Below the pieces are notes generated by a model that was not told the origin of the DNA, searched no databases, and saw nothing but the letters and a program-made list of their open reading frames with translations. 64,000 bases of DNA from positions 27,357,491 through 27,421,490 of the forward strand of contig NC_088310.1 in the NCBI RefSeq assembly GCF_910592395.1. Reading direction: 5' to 3'. Positions 1 to 12,400 of the stretch are shown piece after piece. This DNA is from Lineus longissimus. Its lineage: Eukaryota > Nemertea > Pilidiophora > Heteronemertea > Lineidae. A program made the translations under genes and the position numbers. How positions within the stretch are numbered: the first letter of the stretch is position 1; each line of letters opens with the position of its first letter.

Positions 1-170
1 AGGCATTTGGTCTTAGTATTTGGGTACAGAATCAAGGCAGCTCAGAGAGCAATGATTGAACGATGTTGTGGACAAGTCCAAGGATACTGCATCAGTCACG
101 ACCAACTTCTCATCAGAAAGCGTCACCACCAGCATATTCAATGTTCAGTTCCAACCTGTACCAGTCCAAT

Positions 171-305
171 GCACGCCTGTCATGGTCAGCAGTGGTCAGC
201 TTAGCGCGATATGGAACATTCTTCCGAAACTCAAGCGAGGGAAGTCTGCTCATTAGCCTATCTCGCGCACTGCTCCTTCTTGTCAAACATCGTAGTGAAA
301 TCGTG
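171..305. repeat. 135-bp dispersed repeat, copy 1
   Basis: This copy is nearly identical to 1741-1875, in the same orientation and 1.57 kb away. On the minus strand both copies keep one frame open (…SARDRLMSRLPSLEF here, SARDMLMSRLPSLEF in copy 2, then KNVPYRAKL). I do not recognise the peptide. It may be a relic of a mobile element's coding part. Confidence 0.85.
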
Positions 306-1740
306 GTACAGTGGGGCGTCCTCGAGGATTGCAGCTGGTCGGACAGACGTGAGGTGGAATGTGGGCGGCTGCACTTCTTCGTTGATGTGCGATGACAGAT
401 AGCACAGTTGTTGCGTTGCATGACAGCTGAAAGTGAATGTGATATCATAGAACTGAGGCGTTTGCAATGAGACTATAGGTGAAGTAGAAGCAAGGAGTGA
501 AATGGGCCATCTTCCAGTGACTAATATACAGAGTAAGGGCACTGGGTGTTGTTAGATTCAGCATTGAATGTATTCCTCGTACAAGCGTGAATAGTGTGGA
601 CATACAGTGAGAGGTGAGAGACCCCTATTGACTACTTCTTGTAACTTTATCTTGGATATTATATTAGTATTGAACTTCTAGCCATGGATTATGAAGAAAT
701 TGAAGTTGTAGGCATGGAATATGAAAAATTATTCAACGTTGAAAGACATTATTCCATGAGGCTTTGCCGTGATCGCAAAGGACGCGACGCGATTGGTTCA
801 CATGCTAATGAGGTATGATAATGATAATTACCTCTATAATGCTACTTGGATAGCGACTGTGTCGTTGATTGCAACAGTGGTCTATGTCAATGTGTGCCTG
901 TAATGTCAATGAAGTATGATGAGGTGATGACGATAGTGCAATTGACTAGGTGGCGCATTTTAGAATCAGCAGTGAGCACTGTGTGTAACATGGTGGAGGC
1001 AGCGGAGATAATAACTGTGTCGAAAGTATTGTTATAGGGCCTTCCCTAGGCCCATGGGGTTAAATTTACAATCCACGATTGAAAAGATGTAGTTTGATCG
1101 CATTCAACTATAAATCCATTGAACAGTTGTGTTCCTTGGCTTTAGTCAACCGATGACCTTTTGTTGGGCCATGATCGGGGATTGTAAACTGTAAATGTAT
1201 TATGGACTGGGAGACAGGGGAAACACAAGTGAAATAGACCAAAACAAGTGATTTTGGGGCTTTGGTTTAGACGCATGCCCCACATGCGCCATGCGGGATT
1301 ATGCGGGATTATGCGGGATTATACGGTTCATGTGAACTTGTTGACATCTACATGATCTAGTGCCGTTATTGGTCATGGTACATGGTAGGCCTAATCATCA
1401 TGGCAATATGTTTCAGGAAAAGCTCGGAGTAAAATGAACTGCCGATGAATAATGATGTTGTTCATGTTTACCATGTTTACTATACATAGCCATAGGGTAT
1501 GCACTGGCCAGTGCACTTTCTGCACGTCGTCATGGTCATGTTACATGTACGTGATACCTTGCATATTTTGTTTTTTGAATGCGCATGCTTTTTGGGCAAA
1601 ATCACTTGTACCAACACTAATGAATAATGTGTTCTTATCCCTATGACTCCATACACAGTGAGGGCATTGTCCCATTCTCATCAAATGGTAACTTATTGTA
1701 CCGTATTAGGGTGGAAGTTGGGGACCAGATACCTACCGCT

Positions 1741-1875
1741 GCACGCCTGTCATAATCAGCAGTGATGAGCTTAGCGCGATATGGAACATTCTTCAGAAAC
1801 TCAAGCGAGGGAAGTCTGCTCATTAGCATATCTCGCGCACTGCTCCTTATTGTCAAACATCGTAGTGAAATCGTA
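1741..1875. repeat. 135-bp dispersed repeat, copy 2
   Basis: Second copy of the repeat at 171-305, with about ten differences by eye. It is followed within 10 bp by a perfect 10-bp hairpin, which copy 1 lacks. Confidence 0.85.
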
Positions 1876-1881
1876 ATGGAA

Positions 1882-1906
1882 AACGTCTGGCTTTGCGCCA
1901 GACGTT
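1882..1906. repeat. 10-bp inverted repeat (hairpin)
   Basis: Arms aacgtctggc and gccagacgtt are perfect complements around the 5-base loop tttgc. It sits just after the second 135-bp repeat. Function is unknown; it could be the terminus of a small mobile element. Confidence 0.8.
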
Positions 1907-2542
1907 GAGACTAATAAGTGAAGAACTAGTAGGTAAAGAACTTCTACTTGCGCGAGACTGCTCTGATAAAATTATCATTGCAGAGACTACGGTGACGTAC
2001 ACATATATTTTTTACAATCAAAAATGCCCTCAAAAGACAACATGGAATGATTATTTTATTGATATTTCCTACTATATACCTTCCAATTATCACTTTATAC
2101 AAATAGATCGGCGTTAGGTCGCATGCTTTTCTTTCCTGGTGACACTATAAAGCAAAATAGTTGCAACCCCGTAAATGCGCTATAAGTCCAATAATAAGTG
2201 ACGGTGACCCGTTATAAATGTTTCGCCAGCTTCGCTTTTTTGCCGCTACGCGGCGCGTTGGGCCCTTGCGTCCAGTTGTTCAATCCTAAGACCTGAGCAT
2301 TTCTAGCGTCTCAACGAGAACAGAGTGGTACCTACACCTGCATCAAAACCTATGAGTCTTCCATCCAACTTCTTAAGTCACTTCCAGAGCTGCTGAATGT
2401 AAATGTCAAGGTAAATACCTCGAACAGAGATCCACATGACACTGTGCATTACTTAAGAGTGGTCTACTACGAAAGTGTAAAGAAAATCTTTGAGTGTAGA
2501 TAAAGCCTTTGACATCAAGCCATTTTCAATTTGAAGCTTGTC

Positions 2543-2854
2543 TAAACAGGAAGTTGAATCGACAACCTCCAAGAGTAGAGTTTTCGTTAACTTAGAGTCC
2601 TTTCAAGTTTTAATACTGTATGAATAAGAAATTTCTATTAGCCTTCTGTAAATGAATGCTAGTCAAAATTTCAGACATCTCCAAACAAATTTGTTAAACA
2701 GGAAGTTTGATTCGACATCCTCCAAGAGTAGAATGTTCGTTAACTTAGAGTCCTTTCAAGTTTTGATACTGTACGAATAAGAAATTTCTATTAGCCTTCT
2801 GTAAATGAATGCTAGTCAAAATTTTAGACATCTCCAAACAAATTTGTTAAACAA
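2543..2854. repeat. 152-bp tandem duplication
   Basis: Two copies, 2543-2694 and 2695-2847, lie head to tail with only a handful of differences, so the duplication is recent. Both contain taacttagagtcctttcaag and the same AT-rich end. No coding potential is seen. Confidence 0.95.
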
Positions 2855-5800
2855 AGGTTTAGACTAAAAGCCAGCAGAAGGAACAGAAGTAGATAGCAAA
2901 TTTACATTAAAGAAGGGCATTGCCACAAAGATCAGCACTCTTTGAAGATGAAGCGAGTTCCATTTCTCTGGCTCCGATAACGACAGCCGGTTCAGAATGA
3001 AGCCAATGTTAGATTGATGGTTTTTAGAGTGTCGTCATGGAAGACGAATGAGTGGTTGAAAGGATACGTCGGAAAGAAGATTCTTTTGTTCGGCTAAAGT
3101 TTCAATGGTAAATAGCTTTGGTGTAACTGTCTAGCAGTTTAACACTCTAACTACTGAAACTTGGAAGGTAGAAAATGACTTGAGGAGTTAAACTGGTTAT
3201 ATGAATGAAATAAGGATTTGCAGATTGTGACCATTGACGTGTGATCGAGCCAGGACTGTCTAAAGTACGAGTGTCTAGAGTATGGTCGGGTCAAGGTGGT
3301 TGGAAGAGAAAGCTGTACGGTGTGTCCTATAAGTGAGAGACCAACAATGGTAAAAGCCATCCCAGGTCGGAGGGGGGATAAACGTTAATCTCACCATTTG
3401 CCTGATTGCAAGTTGATGGGTGCCGCCAATATTGATCAAGACATTTAGTACAAACTGGCACCTAAGCTATTTAATCGCCTGAGTTATCAGCGATTTGATT
3501 GGCAACGTGATAAGCTTCACTCGATCAATATCATCATGGTAGCAATGAATCGCATCAGTTGGACTCGCAAGGTTGCAGACTGATTTTGTAGATAAAGTGC
3601 TGAAATGTTGACATGGGTCTGCCACGCAGAGTCAATGTTAGTTGGAATCTCTGTTTGAAAGGAATGTAACAAACTTTCTAAAGAATAATCTACGTTTGCT
3701 TTACAGTGCCAAACTAGGAGACTGAGGTTGACCTTCATGGCTGGTGTAAAAGCATCATTTCTCGAAACTACTTACAGACCAGAGGGTCATTACTTTTTTC
3801 CATGAAATATTTTAAAAGGAATTTATTTCGTAAAGGTCACCTGAAGCATCTTTTACACAAGACCGAACAACATTATCTCAGGCAAAACATACAAACACCT
3901 TCCATCTCTGCTACATCCAGAGTTATAAATCCATACCTTGTAAAATATTGATATCGACCAGAGGGTCATTATCTTGGCCATGAAATATTCAATAAGTAAT
4001 ATCCTTGGTGGATGTCGCCTGCAGTCTCCATCGAAAAAGACCAAGTCGCTACAAAATCTCATTAAAAGATATCTCTGTTTCTCTGCCTCAAGATATGAAT
4101 GTTACGGTTCACTTTAATTACGCGTATACACAATATTGCGTAGTGTGCATTGTGGAATTTATGGTCTTATTGGGTCAAGCATAGTTGGTAAAATGAATCT
4201 CCACATTACTTCGTCTGTGATAACGATTCGATCCGGGAACAGGATGGGGAAGAAATAGTGCCGAGTACCTGTAACTGCTGGATTCGATTCGATATAATGG
4301 CACATGGTGCAGTTCATACATTTATGTACCACATGTTTAATAGGAAAGTTCTTCCAGCCAAACAGATCCAACACATGCCTGACAGATTATCCATGGCACA
4401 TTTTCTTGCCTTCAGGTTTTTCGATGCCACATATTCAACACGATCGATCAATGCACTAGGCTTCTTATCTTCAAGTTGATGATATTCCTTGATCCTCTCT
4501 CATGTCTTCTCTATTGAGCCAGGTCCACAATGTGCCCACACATCATAATACGGTTCAGTCTCTCAACCTTCAAAATAAGTACGGCTCGAGGATTCAACAC
4601 AGGTAACCCTCGTGTTTTCTTTCAAGCTCTCACCCACATTGCCCCAATATGGCTATTGGTTCATCCTATAAGGCTCAGTCTATCGACTTTGCGTTTGGGA
4701 TGCAGCACAAAGAGTTATTTTACTTTGTCTTGCCGTGTTTTCTTTATAAATCGATGCCATTTCGCAATCCCGTCTTGCCATCATGCCCTCCAAAGTGATC
4801 AAAGATTTTTCCAATGTTACACGATCTTATTCCACATCTACTTATTGTTTCAATTTTAGTTTCCATAGGAACGATTTTGTATTTTATGATGTGTCAAATT
4901 GCTGGGGTTTTATTTGATCGAATGCCAAAGTATCCTGAAAGGTTTGTGTACAGCATGTCTTCTTCATATTTCTTTACCCCGGAATACTTAAGTTCCCATT
5001 TCTGGTTGTAGGACATCTTCTACCAACTAGTTAAAAACAGCGCTGAGAGGCAGGCATAGACACAAACAAAGCTGTCACCTTGCGGATGTATCCCCCTTAA
5101 CCCATTTTTCAACAGATCAATACATTTATCAATCTGTACGTTTTAATACACTCACTTCAAATAAAAACTAGTTTAATCGATATCATGTTACATGTACAAA
5201 CTTCAAAGCAGTGAAATTGTTCAATGCTCAATAGTTTTTTTCAAAACGAGTATCCAAAAAAATACAAACCATTGGTTTGAGGCTCACACCTGTAACACTT
5301 GAATTGTCAGTGTTTAGAATACTAAAAACTTCATCAATAACAACTTTTAAGCAATTAAGTGATTTTAAATGGACATTTGAAGGAACCCAACCAAAATATT
5401 CTCGGTAACTGATTATTGATATATTAGAAGAAATCACAACCGTTCCAGAATTGCATCTTCGATGAAGTAGATTTGCCTTTTCCACTCCTTAGACACCAAA
5501 CCGCAAGAAAAACTATAATTTTAAAGAAGAAGAAACATCATGACTAAAGTAACCCATAATCACAACATCAAGAATAAAGTAATTGATAATTACATATCTA
5601 TTGAGGACGAGGTGGCAGTAACAACGAACTGTCGGTTCCGGAGTAAACAACCGACTCACTGCCCAACGCTTTCTAGACTGCTGCATTTTTCACAATATAT
5701 CCGACAGAATCAGAGATATCCGAAATACGACGGTTATATATCCATTGGAACTTGAATGAAGTGAATCCATTAGCGCCGAAAATAAAGCATTTTTATAATG

Positions 5801-8800
5801 CACGACTTGTGTTTCGCTCGTTACACTAGACCGAGCTGCGCCAATAACGTGATTACATCCTTAGCGAGACGCTGCGTGCTGCAGAACAAGCTAGTGCTAA
5901 TCCAAGAGATCAATGTGAGTGTCGAGATGGAGAACAGAACCATTTATAGGAGTTGGTGTGCTGTGCCACCTGCAACAGGATAACACTTGGCTGCATGGGA
6001 TAGCATCCTTGATTTACAGTTAAAATGCAAGCAGACAGTAATGACATAGGTTTGTAAGATTCGAGCTTGTGTTTTGATTATTACTTTGACACAAATGATT
6101 CAGATCTGTCAGGTTCTTTCTTGTGGGAGTGTGCATGGTGAACGAACCCTGCACACAATCAACTGAGACTACCTGACTACTTTTCTATGCCCTGCGAAGT
6201 ATGCAAGTCAAAAAATGATAAACTGGCAAGATTCACCCTATGAATTCAGCCAGAGTCGTTTATCTTCAGAATGAACTGAATCTAAACACTGAATGTACAC
6301 TTTGAGTATCTAGCCGTGGTACATAAGGGATGTTTGTCACAGCCTTGATACAAGCTGTGTTTTTCAGACCAGGACTAGAGAACGCATCAAATGGAACATC
6401 AAAGCAACATGACAAAACCGTATAAATCCATCGTAGATGTTTATCGACATGGAAAGGGCAAAAACATGTTTTAGAAACAAGGTTATATAGTATCAAATAT
6501 GATCCCTTGAAAAGCAGAAACTGAGCACGACGGGTTCTCAAGAGTACTGGGTTATGTTCACGGTAGGTAAACATGCAGATGTATTTTGAAGCAGCTCTTA
6601 TATCACTTCAACTCTCTTGATATTAATAATGCAAAATTAGATCTGTATTGTAGTAAGGCTAGATAAAGATATTTCTTTCTTCATGTATCATGCTGAATCA
6701 AGGATTTGGAAAAGAGTATTCGAAATAGCGATTGGCATTACATTTGAGTTGAAAGGATCGAAGTACATGTACTAGAATGTTGAAGTATTTTGATGTTGTG
6801 TCCATAGTCCCCCGGTGGATTTCTGATTCGGTCATAATTCTAACAATGGCACTCCTTGTATACATTGCAGAGCTAACATACAGGAAATATGAACTCCTTG
6901 TCCCCACAACGTGGCCCGACAACAGATATCACTGGCTTTTTCAGGCTAGGGTATCTCTGTTACACTTCACTGACCATCTTAAAATTACAGTGTGACATTT
7001 CAAGGACCTCTGCCATCAGGATATGGCGGCGATTTCATTCATCATGCGACGTGCATACAATGAACTTTGGGGCCACATCTGTTTTAATCTTTGCTTGCCT
7101 CATCCAAGTCTTGCCTCTAAGCCCCATTTGTTCAACTTACTCCTTTTGTCTAATCAGCCATGGCAGTAACCTTGTGATCTGAATCTTAACACCTGCGTGC
7201 TACATACATTTGAGTCACATTTGTCTTAATTCTGTCATTCCTGTCTGACTGTAAACCTTGTTGTATCATCACACCCACCTGCTTCACCTGTCAGTTTCAT
7301 TTGACTGCATGATCTATCATATTAATGCATGATTTGTGATCCAGGACAAACAGCCGATTGCCACCAATGGCTAATCTCCGTTATTCTAATCTTGATATGA
7401 AGACTCTTCTATTCTCAAGCAATGAAACCTGATTCTGATAGACCTGCTAAACAAATCAATGAGGGACGGGACGTCGCTGGGGGAACATTTAGAAGTCCTA
7501 GAGTTGCGCTGATAATGGGAACTGTGATTGTGTGTTTCACCCTTTTAAGCACTACTCGTCTTAGGTGGTTATATAAGCTTGCCTAGCTGTACGTTACTCT
7601 TACCATAGACTTAGTCCATAGAAACCTATTGTCACTACTGTCGCCACCACATGATATATCATAGGATTTCAATCAAGAGTTTTGATTTCGAAATGTATAC
7701 CTTTTTATTTTCTGTTAACGAATTGTCAAGAATTGAAAGATTACGACCGTGGCATTTTTACTATCTTGTATAGTCTTTTCAAGAAGAAAACATGGTTCAG
7801 GGAAAAAGCTCTACAAGCTCTGGAGAATGATTCGTGCAAATGATTCATTGGTCTCATGAACCATTCATTGAGATGTGTCTGTAATCCTTAAAGGTTGACA
7901 TGCTGGCTTCAGAATCGGCACTGATCGGAGTCACGGTCAAGTCAAGCAGAATCAGAATCAAGGGAATGATTGGTGCGAGTGTTCAAAGCATTAGGGTTCA
8001 TTTCACAATGTTAGATTCATTTCCTTTGATGACACATCCTGTAACAGCAAAGTCCTATTACCAGAAAGACGGATATTGTTCCACAAATTGTCAGGAAGCA
8101 TTACCCAACTTCTATTATCCGATTTATGACCAATCTCCGCATCACAAATGATACGTTTCTGTAGATGCTAAATACTGACTGCTGACAGACCACCTATGAT
8201 TTCTAGTCGGATATTGTATTAGCAATGAGCTAGTATCAGAACATAGGATACTAATATCACACATTGTCAGGAAGGCAACTCTTATCGTCAAAGTAACGTA
8301 ATCTGAGTCCTGTTGTTAGAAGCCATGTTAGCTCGTAACATAATGTCGACATGTTGTTTCATGTCCGCCACTGTACACAAAAAGACATGTCAACGAGCTG
8401 TTATAAGTTAAATACACTTTTTATCGAGGAGACCCTGGATATCAAGAGTTGACTATCTGTTATAATGGTATGTGCTGTTTGCAAAACTGTATTGACAGTT
8501 TCACTAGTGCGGCAAACAGTTTAAATCATTTTTGATTTATCACAAACTAAAGAAGAGCCGACAGTATACATCATTATATTTTCAAACAACAGAAAAGGTC
8601 GAAAGATGAGAACTATGTTTCCTGTTCGATCTTTGTCCAAATAACTAATATAAAGACACATGAAATATGAACGTAGGCAATGACATCATTCAGACGAGCC
8701 AATATTGCGACAAAAAATAGCTGTCTGCGTAATGTAGACTCAACTATCTGTTATTTGATGTCCAACAACAAAGAAAAATACTTGGTAGATGGATATTTTG

Positions 8801-8830
8801 CATCTACACCATACATATAGACAATAAAGC
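2855..8830. other. non-coding stretch, nothing recognised
   Basis: AT-rich sequence with only short open frames and no recognisable exon, RNA gene or element. A diverged pair of segments beginning gaccagagggtcatta (3778 and 3957) suggests an old local duplication. Confidence 0.5.
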
Positions 8831-8839
8831 ACGCTCAAC

Positions 8840-9470
8840 TGCCTGCAACACGATAGCCAACTCGGAAACAAGCCTTTACAAAGAAGTTTGGCTCCGTTAT
8901 TGTAAATGATATCATTGGGGAAGTATGAAAATGAAGCATGAATAGCATGATTCTTGCCAGCAACAAGAAGAAGCATTCAACACTACTGCTCTCAAAGGAC
9001 TTGCACTGATACCCTTGAGAAGTAACAGACACTTCCCTCCCTGCACAGGTAAAGAAACTCTGATTCAGAATGGCAGGGACAGACTTATCTCTGTGACATA
9101 TCATATTTAAGGCAAGAGGTCACATTCCTGGATGTTGGATAATGGTGGTGGATAGTAGACATGCAATATACTAATTTGTTTGACCGCGTCCAAACATCTT
9201 GAAGGAGAAGAAATTGTAGCCAATCACACCAAGCTGATGGAAAGTAGAATATGCATGACTTGCTCATTAGGTTGTGTACATGACTGGAGTACAATCTAGG
9301 GTCAATGTCCTCGCTGACAGTACGTGATCCCAACTGAATAGCACTTGATAGCCAGCTACAAAAAAACAAAGTTAGAAAAAACCTTTTTTCAAAGAAGTAA
9401 GAATTTCTGCCAACGACACCACTGGAGGGGAGTAAGGTAAATTAGCATGACTAGTAGCGCATGGCTGTAT
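8840..9470. repeat. degenerate tandem array, about three units
   Basis: Three diverged segments (about 8875-8960, 9200-9265 and 9385-9455) share the order: gaag-rich start, ccaa..acacc or similar, gaaagta/ggaagta, then atgcatgac- or atgaatagcatga-like ends. The units are old and imperfect. No protein could be assigned on either strand. Confidence 0.4.
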
Positions 9471-12400
9471 TTTGTGACCAATGATTCGATATGATGGCTC
9501 AGAGCACCCAGATTCTCCATGAGCTGGGCCATCTAATTAAGGTGTCTTGTGCAGGCACTGCAAGAGCTGGGGTCATGGGTGAAAACGTGACTGGAAGAAG
9601 CAGAGTGGTCGTGAGATATATCTGCAGCTGGATTGGGGTAATGATGATTCAGTGATTGGGCTAACCCAACTACACTAGCAAGGGATGGGTAAGGTCATAG
9701 TCATAGCTCAATTGTTCAAGAGGCTGTTTTCATCATTGTCTTTCAGAAAGATAACTCGGTGAAATTAATCAGATATTAGTCAACAAAATCAAAGGGTACA
9801 ACACGAGTCAAAAAAGTCGTCTTGACATTAAGTTGGTAAAACAACACTATGATATAGGCTATATTACAATATAAAGTGATAAGGCTGCAATCACGAGTGC
9901 ACTCGATGGGCGGCACTTGAAAGAAACGTGGCCACGAAAAAAAGACAGGATTACTTTCCTCATCACCACTATAACACATCATGTCATTCAACAAGTCCCC
10001 AAACTAATATGCTAAAAGGTACCTCCTAAAAAGACTTGATGGTGTCAGGAAAGCAGTCCAAGCCTCATCAATCACTTGGCAAGCACTTAAAGAGATGGGT
10101 GTTAGTTATTTGCTCCCATCTCGGCACTGATTGTCATTATTTTCGAGAGGGAGAGAGATGATACGCGGAAGAACTGTTACGGCAAGATAACCATAGCATG
10201 TTCAAGAGCTGATAACAAACTGGTACATGGGCATTCTTATGGCTCTGGGTGACCACATTTCTAATGCCTTTTATAACAGAAACCACACTTGTAATGTATG
10301 AACTGTCACCATCACATCTCAACAGGTCTCTAAAAGCTTGTTTTCTTCTCATCAGTGTTTTTTCAGCATGGCACTCGGTGAAAAGAGGAAGCATGGATAT
10401 CAGGATATCATTCTACTGACTTTACTAAAATGATGAAAGGTCAACCCACCTGCAATGGAAAAAAACTTAAACTAGACAAAAGGATAAACATAGCTTCAAG
10501 TCCTGTCGAATAAATATGCATTCAAGGAAATATCACCAAAAAATTCACATGGCAAACAAACTCACTAACAGTATGCAACTTATACCAATCCTGGTGACTT
10601 GACTCGCAAACATATCGATGCTAAAGCCACGTGATCATAAAGCACCACCGCAAAGTATGTTGTGAGAACCTGTCTTCTGCAGACATGGTACGAAAACATG
10701 TCACTTTCGTTCTCCATTCTCCAAGCTCAATGCCTTCTTTATCTTGTATAGCAATGATCGATACATAGGAATCATGTCATTTTGTCAGGCACTGGCGATC
10801 ACCCAGGGAGATGGAGCGTGATATATGACGTGACAGCCAGATTCCAGGAGACTAACCAGCAAAAACTCTTACTTCCCTGCTGTATTGGCAACATAAAATA
10901 TCAGTGTTGCTAGGTGCATAATCCTCGGCATCTTGCAAATGTTTGTCTTTTATAGGAATTAAGAAATTACATGCCCTGCTTGGTTAGCACAATCATCAAA
11001 GTCAACATATAACTTTTCAGTGTGATTTAGCCAATCATATATCACCCATGCACCCTAGGGGTTATTTCGGTTCTGATGATCAAGCAAACACCAACTCGGC
11101 TGGATAATGAGAAAAGTTCTAGTATGCAACTAATTGGCACACATAGCACACGCAAGATCTGATTTCTGATGGTCAGCCTCTTTCTGAAGAGTTGATCTCC
11201 CGTATGACATTTTACGTATCTCGTTTTCATGTAAGAGAGTGTTTGATGCAATTCTCAATGCAATTCTTAGGCGAAATAGAATATACAATTGAGGTATCTG
11301 AACCAAACCAACCTCACCAGTGTGAAATGAGTCAATAAGGAAAAATTGCAGCTTCTGCACCCCAAGTTGGGTGTCTGGTCATTCTTTTTACACTTCTGCA
11401 TTCTTCTGTTACTTGGACCTGCCACAAGGGCATTTGTTTACCAGGCCCAAGTGGGCATGCATATGAAGGCACTAGACACGGATGTTCTTAGTGCGGTACC
11501 CTTACTCAACGCATGTATGTTTTAAAGTCTCTAAACAACAGGCAAAGAAGACCAGAGAAATGATCTAAGAGCTATGCCTCATATGCTCATCACCTCTCAT
11601 CATGTCATCGACCTTACATCCAGAGCACTGCTGGAAAAAAAGGTTACCTTGGGATATGATGGTGACCATATGATATTGGTGAAATGAGATAACAATACTA
11701 AAGGGAAGCACCAGGGCAACAATCAAATGTCGTCAATGATTGATTTACACTATGTTATGGACGCTTTTTATGCAACGTCAGGGCAATGATCAAACGAGAA
11801 ATGTGGGCTTTTTTCGTATGAACTAGTGCTATAGCTCCGAGGTGAGAAAAAACAACATAGTTGGGTTGGGTTTTTTCTCTAATAAGCATCATGGAGTACT
11901 TGTTTGATTAATCAGGCTGCACCATTTTATAGCACAGGGATAGACAAGTCAGTCCAATTTCACCAGAGCACGGTGAAGTGTCGTAGTACAGTTTTATGAT
12001 CCTACGAATTTTCGTTTGTTTCAATAACCCTCACTGACCTTAGGAAAGTCACTTTACATCCATTACATCATCAATTTATCAAGAGACAAAACTATTCCTT
12101 ACACTTTTTATATCATACTGTTTACAATTCAAAATGTTCATGTCAACATGATATACCATGTCAAGGACAAGTTGCACTGAATGATGAGATTTGTGTCATT
12201 TATCATCATCAATGGATCATCTATACTTGTCATCATGGACATCAGAATTGTGCTGATATCATTGTCCACTGATACCACAGGCACCATTCATAATATCCCT
12301 AATGATAAACATGGCCTCCACCATGGACTTCCTTCCTGCGCACGGATATTAGAAGCCCAAGGCATAGAAGAGCTCACAATGGAACCACAGACACAGCATT

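Larger units (their letters stand above)
1..2542. other. left edge: no recognised gene
   Basis: No gene is recognised here. The stretch contains the two 135-bp dispersed repeats and the hairpin listed separately. An 11-bp unit (atgcgggatt-type) is repeated three times near 1290-1322. A short GC-rich patch at 2221-2275 (gccgctacgcggc) stands out from the AT-rich surroundings. It may be the tail end of the myosin gene territory or intergenic. Confidence 0.5.
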
